Assembly: GCF_900478135.1 (NCBI RefSeq) | Contig: NZ_LS483470.1 | Coordinates: 3,775,001 to 3,839,000, forward strand | Length of the DNA stretch: 64,000 bases | Source of the DNA: Leminorella richardii | Lineage (GTDB): Bacteria; Pseudomonadota; Gammaproteobacteria; Enterobacterales; Enterobacteriaceae | Direction of reading: 5' to 3' | Shown here: positions 32,663-41,628 of the stretch, piece by piece | How positions within the stretch are numbered: the stretch's first letter is position 1 | How the letters are laid out: every line of letters begins with the position of its first letter | Translations under genes and position numbers: made by a program | Notes under the pieces: generated by a model | The model's input: only the letters and a program-made list of their open reading frames with translations | The model's database searches: none | Told to the model about the DNA's origin: nothing

Positions 32663-35223
32663 AACGTATTGCTTAGCAGGATGTCTTTCTTGGTCAGCGG
32701 CACCGTCGGCGCGCTCAATGGAGAAATAGAGTTGCTGTTAAAGGGAATGACGCTTTCACCCTCAGCTCCGTCTTCGTGGACGATTTGATAAAACTGCGGC
32801 AGGTTAAAGTTTACCGAGCCAGAACCGTAGGTAAATCGCTCGTGCGAGGAGGCATAAAAGCGGCTTACATCGCACACCAGCTCGTCAATACAGCCTTGGC
32901 AGTTCAGATACACTTCCACCCGGTTCAACTCATCGAGAATAAATATGTTGAAGCCTTTCTCAGTATCCTCGAAGAAAAACTGAATGATCCCTTCGCTGGC
33001 AAAACCGTCGATAATTTCCGGCAGGTGCTGATGCTCTGACTTAGGCTCGACAGAGACGCCGTTCAGTTTGTTATTGGAGATAGCGCCGTAAAACTCCACC
33101 GCGTTCTCCAATTTTTGCACTGAAACGCTGAGGCGCTCAAAGAACAGCCCCCAGGTTTGGCCTGCAACGCGAATGGCCTTAAAGCGATTTGAGTCCTGAC
33201 GCGTGCTCGACAGACGCAGGCTAATACACTCTGAAACCAGCTGCTGAAGACGGGTTTGGATCAGCCCGCGCAGGTGTTCACTGTAGCAGAACACGTCTAC
33301 TGACTCTGGCGGCTCCGCGTCCTGATGCATTTTGCCCAGTATAGTTTTTAACGCTTCGATCACCGCCTGGCTGCTGTCAAAGTGCAGTGTGCGGATCTCG
33401 TTCCACGAGTTTCGATACAGCAGATCGACGCTGCCTATCAGGCACTGCTCTTGCCCACCAAAGCTCAGTACGTCGAGCTTGCCGAGATCAAACGACGGCG
33501 TATTTTCCTGTAGCAAAGAAGCCGTTGGATCGTTCTCAAGATTGACAATCAGCGCCAGATGGCGAATTTCACAGGGGCTATAGAGCGCCTTAGGCGTCGG
33601 TGCCGGAACCCGCAGAGGAAAATGCTTAGCGATGTCAGAAACAAACGCCTGTAGTTTGTCAGTATCACAGCACTGGCCGTTTTTAACGTGCAGATCAGTA
33701 TCTGGCGTCAGCAGGCCGTTAAAGTAGCTCCACGCCACGAGCTTGCTTAAATAGCGGTTATATTCCAGCGGCTGGTGGCCAACAATGGCGTCAATGGTCG
33801 GCGACTGGTTATAAAGGTACCATCCCGCCCGGTTAGCGCGATCGACGGAAACCTGAATAAAGGTAAGAGCCTTTTCTGACAGGTCGGGTGAAATCTGGGG
33901 GTTAACCAACGTCACTTTTCCCGGAAGCGCCTCAAAGGCAGCGTAGAGCTTGCGGGTCAGCACGCCGATATCCTGCGGGCTGGCACTCACGCTTAGGTTA
34001 TTGCGGCGGGCAAAGCGGATAAGGTTTCGGTAGCTTTGCATCAGCGCATCGAGAAGTTCGTTATTGGCCTCGCGCACGCGCTCAATTTTCCAGTGAGCGC
34101 GGTTGTCCAATACGTTTAGCTTCTCACAGCTCCAGCCCCACTCGCGAACCAGCTGGTTTAAAACTTCACGACGCCAGTTGCCCTGAGCGGGGATGTCCTG
34201 TGCTGGGATAGAAAGCTGCTCGCATATTTTCATGTAGAAGCAGCGACGCACCAGATCCAAACGGACATCGTCGCCAATAGCGATCAGATAGGTCGTCACC
34301 TTTTCCAACATCATGTAGTAGGAATCAAGGCTGAACGAGTCGAGATCGCCGTTGTGCAGCCGGCGCTTAATTTCCAGCGCCAGTAGTTGAGACTGCGGGT
34401 ATTCCCAAGAGTATGCTTCCAGCAGCAGCGTTTTCAGAACAGCCTTGTAAGGCGAGTCGATGCTTTTATACAGCTGCCACAGGCTGGCGCCGAAGTACTC
34501 CTCTGCCGACAGGGCGCCCAGACCACCGAGGTCTATCCACTCATCGCGACGCAGTTCGCCGCTGGCAAAGAGCGCTGAAACATACTCTTCATAGTTCATT
34601 TCCATATCGCCTGGCACGATATTCCACAACAGCGGCTTTCCTGCCAGCCTGACGGCGCTGCGGTAAAATTCATCCAGCAGGAGAATATGCAGCGTAGAGC
34701 CGCAGTCTTCTGCATCAAGCTTGCCGCTCAGGTTTTGACGGAATCGGTTCTCGTCGATCAGGAAGAAGTTAACTTCAACGCCCAACGACGCAGCCCACTG
34801 CTCCAGCAGCAGGCACTTAGCCTGAAGAATGGTTCGCTCATTGCCGTTCAACCAAGACTGATGGCAGATCCAGATATCCAAGTCGGAATATCGACTCTGA
34901 CCAACGGAAGAAGTGCTGCCCATGCTGTAAATGCCGGTAATAGGCAGATTTGCGCCAGCGCTGGGGGACAGGGGAATGTCGGTGGTTTTACAAAACTCGG
35001 CCAGATACTGACTCTGAAGGTCGGTCGGCGTGTAGCCACAGATACCGTTAGGAACAATACCGTCCTGATAGCCGGGCATATCGGGGTGATGATAGTGTAG
35101 AAAAATAGGCAGCAGCATATAGACCTGCCGGAATGCAGATCCCATATTCGCCATCGCACGCTCGGTACGCAGTTGATTCAACGTATCCAGGCGCTGCTTT
35201 AATACAGTGATATTAAGATGCAA
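32659..35223 (-). CDS. cyaA: Class I adenylate cyclase CyaA
   Basis: The 854-residue protein makes cAMP, the ligand of CRP. The N-terminal catalytic half contains the class I signature GSTSSVGQSRYSDLDIWICHQSW and SLGVEVNFFLIDENRF; the C-terminal half is the glucose-sensitive regulatory region. The start codon is TTG, as in E. coli cyaA, which keeps translation low. It is divergent from hemC. Its stop overlaps that of the retron RT, so the conserved cyaY/cyaA junction carries the insertion. Confidence 0.98.
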   Translation of the reverse strand: MHLNITVLKQRLDTLNQLRTERAMANMGSAFRQVYMLLPIFLHYHHPDMPGYQDGIVPNGICGYTPTDLQSQYLAEFCKTTDIPLSPSAGANLPITGIYSMGSTSSVGQSRYSDLDIWICHQSWLNGNERTILQAKCLLLEQWAASLGVEVNFFLIDENRFRQNLSGKLDAEDCGSTLHILLLDEFYRSAVRLAGKPLLWNIVPGDMEMNYEEYVSALFASGELRRDEWIDLGGLGALSAEEYFGASLWQLYKSIDSPYKAVLKTLLLEAYSWEYPQSQLLALEIKRRLHNGDLDSFSLDSYYMMLEKVTTYLIAIGDDVRLDLVRRCFYMKICEQLSIPAQDIPAQGNWRREVLNQLVREWGWSCEKLNVLDNRAHWKIERVREANNELLDALMQSYRNLIRFARRNNLSVSASPQDIGVLTRKLYAAFEALPGKVTLVNPQISPDLSEKALTFIQVSVDRANRAGWYLYNQSPTIDAIVGHQPLEYNRYLSKLVAWSYFNGLLTPDTDLHVKNGQCCDTDKLQAFVSDIAKHFPLRVPAPTPKALYSPCEIRHLALIVNLENDPTASLLQENTPSFDLGKLDVLSFGGQEQCLIGSVDLLYRNSWNEIRTLHFDSSQAVIEALKTILGKMHQDAEPPESVDVFCYSEHLRGLIQTRLQQLVSECISLRLSSTRQDSNRFKAIRVAGQTWGLFFERLSVSVQKLENAVEFYGAISNNKLNGVSVEPKSEHQHLPEIIDGFASEGIIQFFFEDTEKGFNIFILDELNRVEVYLNCQGCIDELVCDVSRFYASSHERFTYGSGSVNFNLPQFYQIVHEDGAEGESVIPFNSNSISPLSAPTVPLTKKDILLSNTF

Positions 35224-35317
35224 GAGGATTTGCCTGATTCATTCCTACGGTATGCCGAAACCGCGTTCTGGTGCCGCCCCGTGCTGCAATATCACTCGCT
35301 CAATGAATGACCAGAAA

Positions 35318-35333
35318 CGTGATCAATGTAACA
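35318..35333. promoter_or_regulatory. CRP-like site in the cyaA/hemC intergenic region
   Basis: CGTGATCAATGTAACA matches the CRP dyad at eight of ten half-site positions and lies 95 bp upstream of cyaA. cAMP-CRP represses cyaA in E. coli, so a similar feedback is plausible. The rest of the 350-bp gap holds the hemC promoter but no gene. Confidence 0.45.
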
Positions 35334-35514
35334 CCTTGCGCTCAGGGCGTAAAGATATTGCCCTCTACTCCGCCCGTCACTGCGCGATATTATTCATAAA
35401 GCAAATCTTTTCGCGATCTCTCAGAATGCTGTGAAAAATGGGAAACCGATTATATTTCAGCAGCAAGCACCGCTGAAAAGTGAAATTCGACGCAGTGATA
35501 ATCTTCCCACTGCG

Positions 35515-35543
35515 CTGACACTTTGTGCACCAGCTGGTAGAAT
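35515..35543 (+). promoter_or_regulatory. Promoter of the hemCDXY operon
   Basis: CTGACA (35515-35520) and TAGAAT (35538-35543) are 17 bp apart, 31 bp upstream of hemC. A perfect 7-bp inverted repeat CGCAGTG/CACTGCG (35491-35497, 35508-35514) ends at the -35 element and might bind a regulator. Confidence 0.7.
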
Positions 35544-35574
35544 AGCGGCACAATAAAAAAGGTAATGATAAGCC

Positions 35575-36513
35575 ATGTCTCAAAATACGATTCGCATTGC
35601 TACCCGCCAAAGCCCGCTGGCTCTCTGGCAGGCCCACTACGTTCGCGACCGCCTGCTGGCCTGCCACCCAGGCCTTAACGTCGAGCTGGTTACCATGATT
35701 ACCCGGGGTGACATCATCCTCGACACGCCGCTGGCAAAAGTAGGCGGCAAAGGGCTGTTCGTTAAAGAGCTGGAAATGGCTCTTCTGGAAGGGCGCGCTG
35801 ACATTGCCGTCCATTCAATGAAAGACGTTCCCGTCGCGTTTCCCGAAGGACTAGGTCTCGTCACTATCTGTGAGCGAGAAGATCCGCGCGATGCTTTTGT
35901 CTCTAACCGATTTAACTCTTTAGACGAGCTGCCAACAGGAAGCGTTGTCGGCACGTCTAGCCTGCGCCGCCAGTGCCAACTGCGAGCCCGGCGACCTGAC
36001 CTTATCATTACCGACTTGCGCGGCAACGTCGGAACCCGATTGAGCAAACTGGATAACGGCGACTATGACGCCATTATTTTAGCCGCCGCTGGGCTAAAGC
36101 GCTTAAATCTCAATGAGCGTATTCGTGCCTATATGACGCCGGAAGAGTCACTGCCAGCAGTAGGTCAGGGCGCTGTTGGCATCGAATGTCGGCTTGACGA
36201 TCGGGCAACGCGTGCGCTTCTGGCGCCGCTAAACCACAGTGAAACCGCTGTGCGTGTGCTAGCGGAGCGCGCCATGAACGCCCGCCTTGAAGGCGGCTGT
36301 CAGGTGCCTATCGGCAGCTACGCCATTCTAGAAGGCGATACGCTTTGGCTGCGCGCGCTGGTCGGTGAGCCGGACGGCAGTCAAATCGTACGCGGAGAAC
36401 GTCGCGGGTCAGTAGATAGCGCAGAGCAAATGGGCATTGAGCTAGCCGAGGAGCTTCTGCAAAACGGCGCCGACAGCATCCTTAAGCGCCTGTATCAGGA
36501 CAGCGAATCCTGA
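35575..36513 (+). CDS. hemC: Porphobilinogen deaminase HemC
   Basis: The 312-residue enzyme polymerises four porphobilinogens into hydroxymethylbilane for heme and siroheme. It has IRIATRQSPLALWQAHYV at the N-terminus, SLRRQCQL, and the dipyrromethane cofactor Cys in LEGGCQVPIGSY. First gene of hemCDXY, with an AAGGT-type ribosome site. The stop overlaps the hemD start. Confidence 0.98.
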   Translation: MSQNTIRIATRQSPLALWQAHYVRDRLLACHPGLNVELVTMITRGDIILDTPLAKVGGKGLFVKELEMALLEGRADIAVHSMKDVPVAFPEGLGLVTICEREDPRDAFVSNRFNSLDELPTGSVVGTSSLRRQCQLRARRPDLIITDLRGNVGTRLSKLDNGDYDAIILAAAGLKRLNLNERIRAYMTPEESLPAVGQGAVGIECRLDDRATRALLAPLNHSETAVRVLAERAMNARLEGGCQVPIGSYAILEGDTLWLRALVGEPDGSQIVRGERRGSVDSAEQMGIELAEELLQNGADSILKRLYQDSES

Positions 36514-37253
36514 TGATTCTGGTTACGCGCCCTTCCCCCGCCGGCGAACAGCTGGTTAAGCAGCTTATTGCTCTGGGAATGGACGCCTGCCATACACCGC
36601 TGATTTCGTTTGCTAAAGGAAGCGAGCTCGACCGGCTGCCTGAGTTTTTACGCCAGTTGGGTAACAGCGGTCTACTGATTGCCGCCTCTCAGCATGCCGT
36701 TGACTATGCCCAAAAAGAGCTCGAAGAACAAAATATCCCCTGGCCCTCTGGGATCGCCTATTTGGCCATTGGGCAGAAGACAGCATCGGCTCTTGAAGAG
36801 GCCAGCGGTTTTTCGGTTCACTCTCCGGAAGGTCGCGAAATCAGCGAGCAAATGCTAAAGTTACCTCAATTACAACGCGTTGCCGGAAAAGATATCGTTA
36901 TCCTGCGCGGCAACGGTGGTAGAAATCTGCTGGCAAAAACGCTGACAGAACGCGGTGCGCGAGTCAGATTTTGCGAGTGCTATCAGCGCGTTCCTATCGC
37001 TTACGACGGCGACACGCTTTGTGAAAGCTGGCAGCTCGCGCAGGTAAATACGCTGGTGGTGACCAGCGGAGAAATGCTACAACAGATTTACGATCTGACA
37101 CCCGGACGCCATCGTCATTGGCTCCTCAACCTCAGCCTGCTGGTCGTGAGTGAACGACTGGCCGAGCAGGCAGCGGTTTTGGGCTGGTCACGATGCCGGG
37201 TTGCAGATAATGCGGACAACGGCGCGCTGATTCGCGCGCTGCAATCATTTTAA
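36513..37253 (+). CDS. hemD: Uroporphyrinogen-III synthase HemD
   Basis: The 246-residue enzyme cyclises hydroxymethylbilane with inversion of ring D. The family is poorly conserved, but the start ILVTRPSPAGEQL, the stretch ILRGNGGRNLLAKTLTERGA and the TSGEML block fit, as does the length. It overlaps the hemC stop (TGATG). Confidence 0.96.
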   Translation: MILVTRPSPAGEQLVKQLIALGMDACHTPLISFAKGSELDRLPEFLRQLGNSGLLIAASQHAVDYAQKELEEQNIPWPSGIAYLAIGQKTASALEEASGFSVHSPEGREISEQMLKLPQLQRVAGKDIVILRGNGGRNLLAKTLTERGARVRFCECYQRVPIAYDGDTLCESWQLAQVNTLVVTSGEMLQQIYDLTPGRHRHWLLNLSLLVVSERLAEQAAVLGWSRCRVADNADNGALIRALQSF

Positions 37254-37270
37254 CTATGGGATGTGCCAAG

Positions 37271-38452
37271 ATGACGGATTCAACGACCCCATCAGCACCG
37301 GCTGAACAGCACAGCAACGGCTCAGCTGAAAAAGAAACAGTAACTCAAACTTCCAGCGTCAGGCAGGGTGGCCGCGCGGGTGTTGCACTTGGCGCTATCG
37401 CCATTGCGTTAGTTATCGCCCTCGGCGGCGGCCTGTACTATCACGGACACCAGCAGGTAGCATCCCAAAAAGCGCTTGTAGCTCAACTTCAGTCACAGAT
37501 CGACGCGCTGAAAGCGGGTCAGTCTAAAGAAGACGATCGTTTGGTCTCCTCGCAAAGCGCACTGACTGACCAGCTGAAAAGTACAGAGCAGAAGCTTGAT
37601 GAACAGCGCCTGCAGCTAAGCTCGCAGTCTGCGACACTGGAAGCACTGCAAAGCCGAGTCACCACCATCGCCGCAAGCGATGCCAAGGTCTGGCACCTTT
37701 CTGAAGCTGACTTCTTAGTCAAAATGGCCGCCCGCAAGCTCTGGATAGAGCAGGACATTGCCACCGCTGTCAACATGCTGAAAAGCGCCGATAAGTCACT
37801 GGCGGAGCTGAACGATCCAAGTCTGAGTGAAGTGCGTCAGGCAATTATTCAAGACATCAACGCTATCTCCGGCGTCAGTCAGGTAGACTTTGACGGCATT
37901 GCTCTGACCCTGAACGAGCTGTCCGATCAGATAATGAACCTGCCTTCTGCCAGCACCGATTGGGATAATACGCCCATCAGTAAAGAAAGCACTGAAGTCA
38001 CTACTGAGCTCAAAGACTGGCGCCAGAATCTGCAAAAAAGCTGGCGTAACTTTATGTCAGAGTTCATCACCATTCGTTCCAGAAACGTGCCGGAAAACGA
38101 GCTGACCAACCCTCTGTTAACCCCGGATCAGGACACCTATCTGCGCGAAAACCTGCGCCTCAAGCTGTTGATCGCCGCCAGAGCAGTATCGCGACATCAG
38201 GGCGCTATCTATAACCAATCGTTGGAGAGCGTATCTACTTGGGTTCGTGCCTACTTTGAACCCGATGCGGCCTCAACCAAAGCCTTCTTGGCTCAGCTAG
38301 ACGAGCTAAGCCAGCAGTCAGTCAGCCTCGATCTTCCTAAAACGCTGAAGAGCCTGCCGCTGCTGGATGCTGCAATCAAAGCCCGTAGCCAGAACGCGCT
38401 GCAGTCTACCCCCGCCGCCGCTCCGGCTCCTGCCGCTAATCAGGAGGGCTAA
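37271..38452 (+). CDS. hemX: HemX membrane protein
   Basis: The protein of about 393 residues has a Thr/Ser/Glu-rich cytoplasmic N-terminus, one membrane helix (VALGAIAIALVIALGGGLYY), a coiled coil (QLQSQIDALKAG onward) and a periplasmic domain with DAKVWHLSEADFLVKMAARKLW. It is the HemX homologue of the hemCD operon; older annotation as a uroporphyrinogen methylase is not supported by a SAM motif, and its role is uncertain. The ATG at 37271 has GGGA upstream; the earlier in-frame ATG at 37256 has no ribosome site. Confidence 0.92.
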   Translation: MTDSTTPSAPAEQHSNGSAEKETVTQTSSVRQGGRAGVALGAIAIALVIALGGGLYYHGHQQVASQKALVAQLQSQIDALKAGQSKEDDRLVSSQSALTDQLKSTEQKLDEQRLQLSSQSATLEALQSRVTTIAASDAKVWHLSEADFLVKMAARKLWIEQDIATAVNMLKSADKSLAELNDPSLSEVRQAIIQDINAISGVSQVDFDGIALTLNELSDQIMNLPSASTDWDNTPISKESTEVTTELKDWRQNLQKSWRNFMSEFITIRSRNVPENELTNPLLTPDQDTYLRENLRLKLLIAARAVSRHQGAIYNQSLESVSTWVRAYFEPDAASTKAFLAQLDELSQQSVSLDLPKTLKSLPLLDAAIKARSQNALQSTPAAAPAPAANQEG

Positions 38453-38454
38453 GC

Positions 38455-39636
38455 ATGGTTCGCCTACTATTCCTGCTGGTGGTTTTGGTTGCCGGTATCG
38501 CTCTGGGCCCGCTCCTTGCGGGCCATCAGGGGGCTGTGCTTATCCAGACTGACAACTACGATATAAAAATGAGCGTAACAGGTCTGGCGATTTCAATCGC
38601 TTTGCTGGTTATCGTTCTGTTCTGCTTGGAATGGGTGCTGCGCCGCCTTTTCCACACCAGCGCCCGCACCAAGGGCTGGTTTATCGGTCGTAAAAGCACT
38701 CGCGCTCGCAGGCAGACCCGAGCAGCCATGCTCAAACTGGCTGAAGGTGACTTCAGTCAGGTAGAAAAACTGCTGACCCGCAATGCCGATCACGCCGAGC
38801 AGCCAGTGGTCAACTATCTGCTGGCGGCAGAAGCTGCTCAGCAGAACGGCGACTCTCAGCGTATTAATGACTATCTGAACCGCGCAGCCGAGCTGGCCGA
38901 TACCGATCAGCTGCCCGTCGATATTACCCGTGTCCGCATTCAGCTGGCGCAGGGGGAATATCACGCAGCCCGTCACGGCGTAGACGACCTGCTCAACGAT
39001 GCTCCTCGTCATCCGGAAGTGCTGCGCCTAGCCCAGCAGGCCTACCTGAAAACCGGCGGCTATGCTTCACTGCTGGAAATCATTCCGTCGATAGAGAAAG
39101 TCAAACTTTACGACGAAGACACAATGGAAAGTCTGAAGCTGGAAGCCTACACAGGCCTGATGGCTCAGGCAATGTCAGAAGGCGGCAGTGAAGGACTGAG
39201 CCAGTGGTGGAAAGATCAGCCGAGAAAAGTCCGCAACAGCCGAGCGCTACAGATTGCGCTGGCCGAGCACTTCATCGACTGTGACGATCACGAGCAGGCG
39301 CAAAAGATCGTGTTGGACAGCCTGAGGCACCAGTATGACGACAGGCTGATTCTGCTTATTCAAAGGCTGCAAACCGGTAACCCGGCTCCGCTGGAAAAAG
39401 AGCTCAGACTGCAAATTCAAGAGCGCGGCGCAACGCCGCTGCTGAGTGAAACTCTGGGTCAGCTGCTAATGCAGCACGGCGAATGGGAACAGGCCTGTGA
39501 TGCGCTTAAACAGGCGATTGAGCAGCAGCCTAACGCCAGAGACTATGCGCTGCTGGCCGACGCGTTGGACAAGCTGAACCGCACTCAGGAAGCCTCTCAG
39601 GCTCGCTGTCAGGGCCTGGCGCTTACGTTAAAATAG
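38455..39636 (+). CDS. hemY: HemY membrane TPR protein
   Basis: The 393-residue protein has two membrane helices at the N-terminus (residues 1-20 and about 40-62) followed by helical TPR-like repeats. It is the enterobacterial HemY of the hemCDXY operon, thought to act in late heme synthesis, and is not related to the protoporphyrinogen oxidase called HemY in Bacillus. It starts two bases after hemX. Confidence 0.94.
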   Translation: MVRLLFLLVVLVAGIALGPLLAGHQGAVLIQTDNYDIKMSVTGLAISIALLVIVLFCLEWVLRRLFHTSARTKGWFIGRKSTRARRQTRAAMLKLAEGDFSQVEKLLTRNADHAEQPVVNYLLAAEAAQQNGDSQRINDYLNRAAELADTDQLPVDITRVRIQLAQGEYHAARHGVDDLLNDAPRHPEVLRLAQQAYLKTGGYASLLEIIPSIEKVKLYDEDTMESLKLEAYTGLMAQAMSEGGSEGLSQWWKDQPRKVRNSRALQIALAEHFIDCDDHEQAQKIVLDSLRHQYDDRLILLIQRLQTGNPAPLEKELRLQIQERGATPLLSETLGQLLMQHGEWEQACDALKQAIEQQPNARDYALLADALDKLNRTQEASQARCQGLALTLK

Positions 39637-39663
39637 CCCACAGAAAAAGTCTGTACACAGATT

Positions 39664-39690
39664 AGGCGAGCCAAACGGTTCGCCTTTTTT
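39664..39690 (+). terminator. Terminator of hemCDXY
   Basis: AGGCGAGCC (39664-39672) and GGTTCGCCT (39677-39685) pair over 9 bp with one G-T, loop AAAC, followed by a T-run. Confidence 0.88.
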
Positions 39691-39724
39691 ATAGCTATTT
39701 TCACTGTGTCTGCCGAATTTTAGG

Positions 39725-39936
39725 CAAAAAAAAACACTTGCCTAAAAAGACAAGTGTGAGAAAAAAATCAGGTCAAAGGACAACATGGTGGTGTCTCACT
39801 CAACGTTATGCCTGATGTTTGATGACACTGTCATCATAAGCCAGACCATAGACACCCTAACTCGGCTCTGCATCATTCGATAGCTTATGAAGCGATCCTG
39901 GGATCGGCTGTCATAAATGGGTGAATGAGCATCTAC
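39725..39936 (-). ncRNA. glmZ: Small regulatory RNA GlmZ
   Basis: On the minus strand the RNA begins GTAGATGCTCATTC, the same 5' end as E. coli GlmZ. It contains the stretch TGCAGAGCCG, the glmS-pairing segment AACGTTGAGTGA (about 39797-39808) and a downstream ATGTTGTC. It ends in a hairpin ACACTTG/CAAGTGT (39734-39740, 39751-39757) with nine T. The length of about 212 nt and the position next to hemY agree with E. coli GlmZ (207 nt). GlmZ with Hfq activates glmS translation and is cleaved through RapZ and RNase E. The terminator stem differs in sequence from E. coli. Confidence 0.9.
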
Positions 39937-39947
39937 GAGATAGATAT

Positions 39948-39963
39948 TGCAGCTATCGTGCCA
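39948..39963 (-). promoter_or_regulatory. Sigma-54 promoter of glmZ
   Basis: On the minus strand TGGCAC-GATAG-CTGCA fits the sigma-54 -24/-12 consensus TGGCAC-N5-TTGCA with one change. The -12 C is 12-13 bases before the RNA 5' end at 39936. Enterobacterial glmZ genes are known to use sigma-54 with the activator GlmR (QseF). Confidence 0.8.
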
Positions 39964-40081
39964 ACTTGAGCGTTCTCCCACACATTTACAATCAACATAC
40001 TGATATAAATAGCTTTTATATTCCTTTTAAAAAGATAGCATTCTCCACTTTATCTTCTCCTGTTTATAAAATTAGAGGAGA

Positions 40082-40102
40082 TGTCTCTAAACAGAGACGA
40101 CA
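40082..40102. promoter_or_regulatory. Candidate GlmR (QseF) activator site
   Basis: A TGTC (40082-40085) and a GACA (40099-40102) flank a perfect palindrome GTCTCTAAACAGAGAC (40083-40098), about 155 bp upstream of glmZ. GlmR sites are spaced TGTC/GACA dyads upstream of the glmZ sigma-54 promoter; the spacing here is 13 rather than the 12 I recall, so this is tentative. The AT-rich stretch 39964-40438 otherwise shows no convincing gene. Confidence 0.4.
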
Positions 40103-40438
40103 AAAGGCCAATAAAAACTAAACAATAATAATCAATGAGTTATATGTCTTTAGATAACGACATGGCATGAATAGCAGTCAGTTCTATAGCAAGAAGGGGT
40201 TTCATGGGCTGCTCTTTCAAATGCTAGATCAAAGTCCAAGTTTAGAGTCCAGCTCATTTCCACTTCTCTACGCTATGGTTAGAGTGTTAATACGAACTGG
40301 TCTAGCATTCAGATTGTTATGTATGTACAGCAGCTCTTCTTCTATTCTGGATTTAGTGTTACTGACTCATATCGCCTATTCTTCAGTTACAGCTTAAAAG
40401 CCGTAAGCGGGGATAGTTTGTATAAGAAAGGAGGATCA

Positions 40439-41092
40439 ATGAACTATAAAAAGTACAATGTTGATACATGGAATCGTCGAGAACATTTCTCATTTTATCG
40501 TCAACGTGTGCCGTGTGGATTTAGCTTAACGACCAAAATTGATATTACTGCGCTTCTATCGTTCTTATCTGAAACAAACTATAAATTTTATCCGACCATT
40601 ATTTACCTTCTCACTAAGGTAGCTAATCAATATCCAGAATTTAGGCTAGCGATAAAAGATGAAGAATTGATTATTTGGGATAGCCTAGATCCTCTATTCA
40701 CTATATTTCATCAAGAAACCGAAACATTCTCTGCAGTCTGGACACCATACTCATCAGATATCGCTTATTTTATGGCTGATTACATAGTAAATGTGGAACG
40801 CTATAAAAGTGACCTCGCTCTGTTCCCACAGGCGGAACAGCCGGGAAATTTTCTAAATATCTCATCATTACCCTGGACTAGCTTTGATAGCTTTAATCTA
40901 AATGTTGCAAACTTTACGGATTATTTTTCACCGATTATTACTATGGGAAAATATCAATCTGAAAGCGACAGGATCCTGCTTCCTCTTTCTATTCAGACAC
41001 ACCACGCAACGTGTGATGGTTTTCATGTAGCTCGGTTTTTGAATACATTACAAACACTGTGCAATCAGCCCCTGAGTGCAATAAAAGCATAG
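40439..41092 (+). CDS. cat: Type A chloramphenicol O-acetyltransferase
   Basis: The 217-residue enzyme acetylates chloramphenicol from acetyl-CoA as a trimer. It shows the full CAT signature: NISSLPWTSFDSFNLNVANFTDYFSPIITMGKY (139-172) and the active-site HHATCDGFH with catalytic His189 and structural Asp193. The ATG at 40439 has a very strong ribosome site (AAAGGAGG); the frame is open further upstream, but that extension does not look like CAT. The gene is much more AT-rich than its neighbours, and no transposase or integron is visible, so it looks like an old chromosomal acquisition. Confidence 0.95.
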   Translation: MNYKKYNVDTWNRREHFSFYRQRVPCGFSLTTKIDITALLSFLSETNYKFYPTIIYLLTKVANQYPEFRLAIKDEELIIWDSLDPLFTIFHQETETFSAVWTPYSSDIAYFMADYIVNVERYKSDLALFPQAEQPGNFLNISSLPWTSFDSFNLNVANFTDYFSPIITMGKYQSESDRILLPLSIQTHHATCDGFHVARFLNTLQTLCNQPLSAIKA

Positions 41093-41193
41093 TCGTTAAG
41101 GTTAAGTGGCCAGACGAATAGGGAAATGTTTCAAAGAAATAATGCAATATGTCTCGTCACTCAAAGCGTAACAGCATACCTTAATTGAAGGAC

Positions 41194-41217
41194 AACCACG
41201 CTTTATGGTTATTTTTT
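41194..41217 (+). terminator. Weak candidate terminator downstream of cat
   Basis: AACCA (41194-41198) and TGGTT (41206-41210) form a short stem followed by ATTTTTT, about 100 bp past the cat stop. The stem is only 5 bp, so this is tentative. The rest of 41093-41300 shows no gene. Confidence 0.35.
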
Positions 41218-41304
41218 AGAACTAAGGGTGTAAACCAAGAGCGATGAGTACCTCTTCCTCATCTAACATTCACACTGTCTATTTAGACCAAACGCTCAGA
41301 TATC

Positions 41305-41342
41305 AAAAAGCCCCTTAGGATATTTAATCGCTAAGGGGCTTT
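41305..41342 (-). terminator. Terminator of the tRNA operon
   Basis: Perfect 12-bp arms AAAGCCCCTTAG (41307-41318) and CTAAGGGGCTTT (41331-41342) with a T-run on the minus strand, downstream of the last tRNA gene. Confidence 0.9.
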
Positions 41343-41401
41343 ATGTAACTGCTTAATTTTTTGAGCTTAAGAGCCTCTATAAAAGCTCTCAGACTACGAA
41401 T

Positions 41402-41478
41402 TGGTCGGCGAGAGAGGATTCGAACCTCCGACCCACTGGTCCCAAACCAGTTGCGCTACCAAGCTGCGCTACTCGCCG
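41402..41478 (-). tRNA. proM: tRNA-Pro (TGG)
   Basis: The 77-nt gene reads CGGCGAGTAGCGCAGC from the 5' end, has the anticodon stem-loop CTGGTTTGGGACCAG with anticodon TGG, the T-arm GGTTCGAATCC and an encoded CCA end. It is last in the four-tRNA operon. Confidence 0.97.
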
Positions 41479-41517
41479 AATATACATCTTATTTGGTTTC
41501 TAACAGACAGCTTTGTG

Positions 41518-41603
41518 TGGTGCGAAGAGAGGGACTTGAACCCTCACGTCCGAAGGACACTAACACCTGAAGCTAGCGCGTCTACCAATTCCGCCACCTT
41601 CGC
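41518..41603 (-). tRNA. leuT: tRNA-Leu (CAG)
   Basis: The 86-nt gene begins GCGAAGGTGGCGGAATTGG and has the class II long variable arm (TGTCCTTCGGACGT). The anticodon is CAG in GCTTCAGGT, and CCA is encoded. The variable arm is one base shorter than in E. coli leuT. Confidence 0.97.
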
Positions 41604-41628
41604 AATGTACACAAAACTCTTTAGGTAA

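Noticed and set aside
39796..39981. 61-codon minus-strand frame overlapping glmZ
   Set aside because: The sequence is explained by the GlmZ RNA; the frame would start inside the sigma-54 promoter region.
40167..40397. Plus-strand frame upstream of cat, considered as a cat leader peptide
   Set aside because: No ribosome site, no sequence able to sequester the cat ribosome site, and the frame does not resemble Gram-positive cat leaders.
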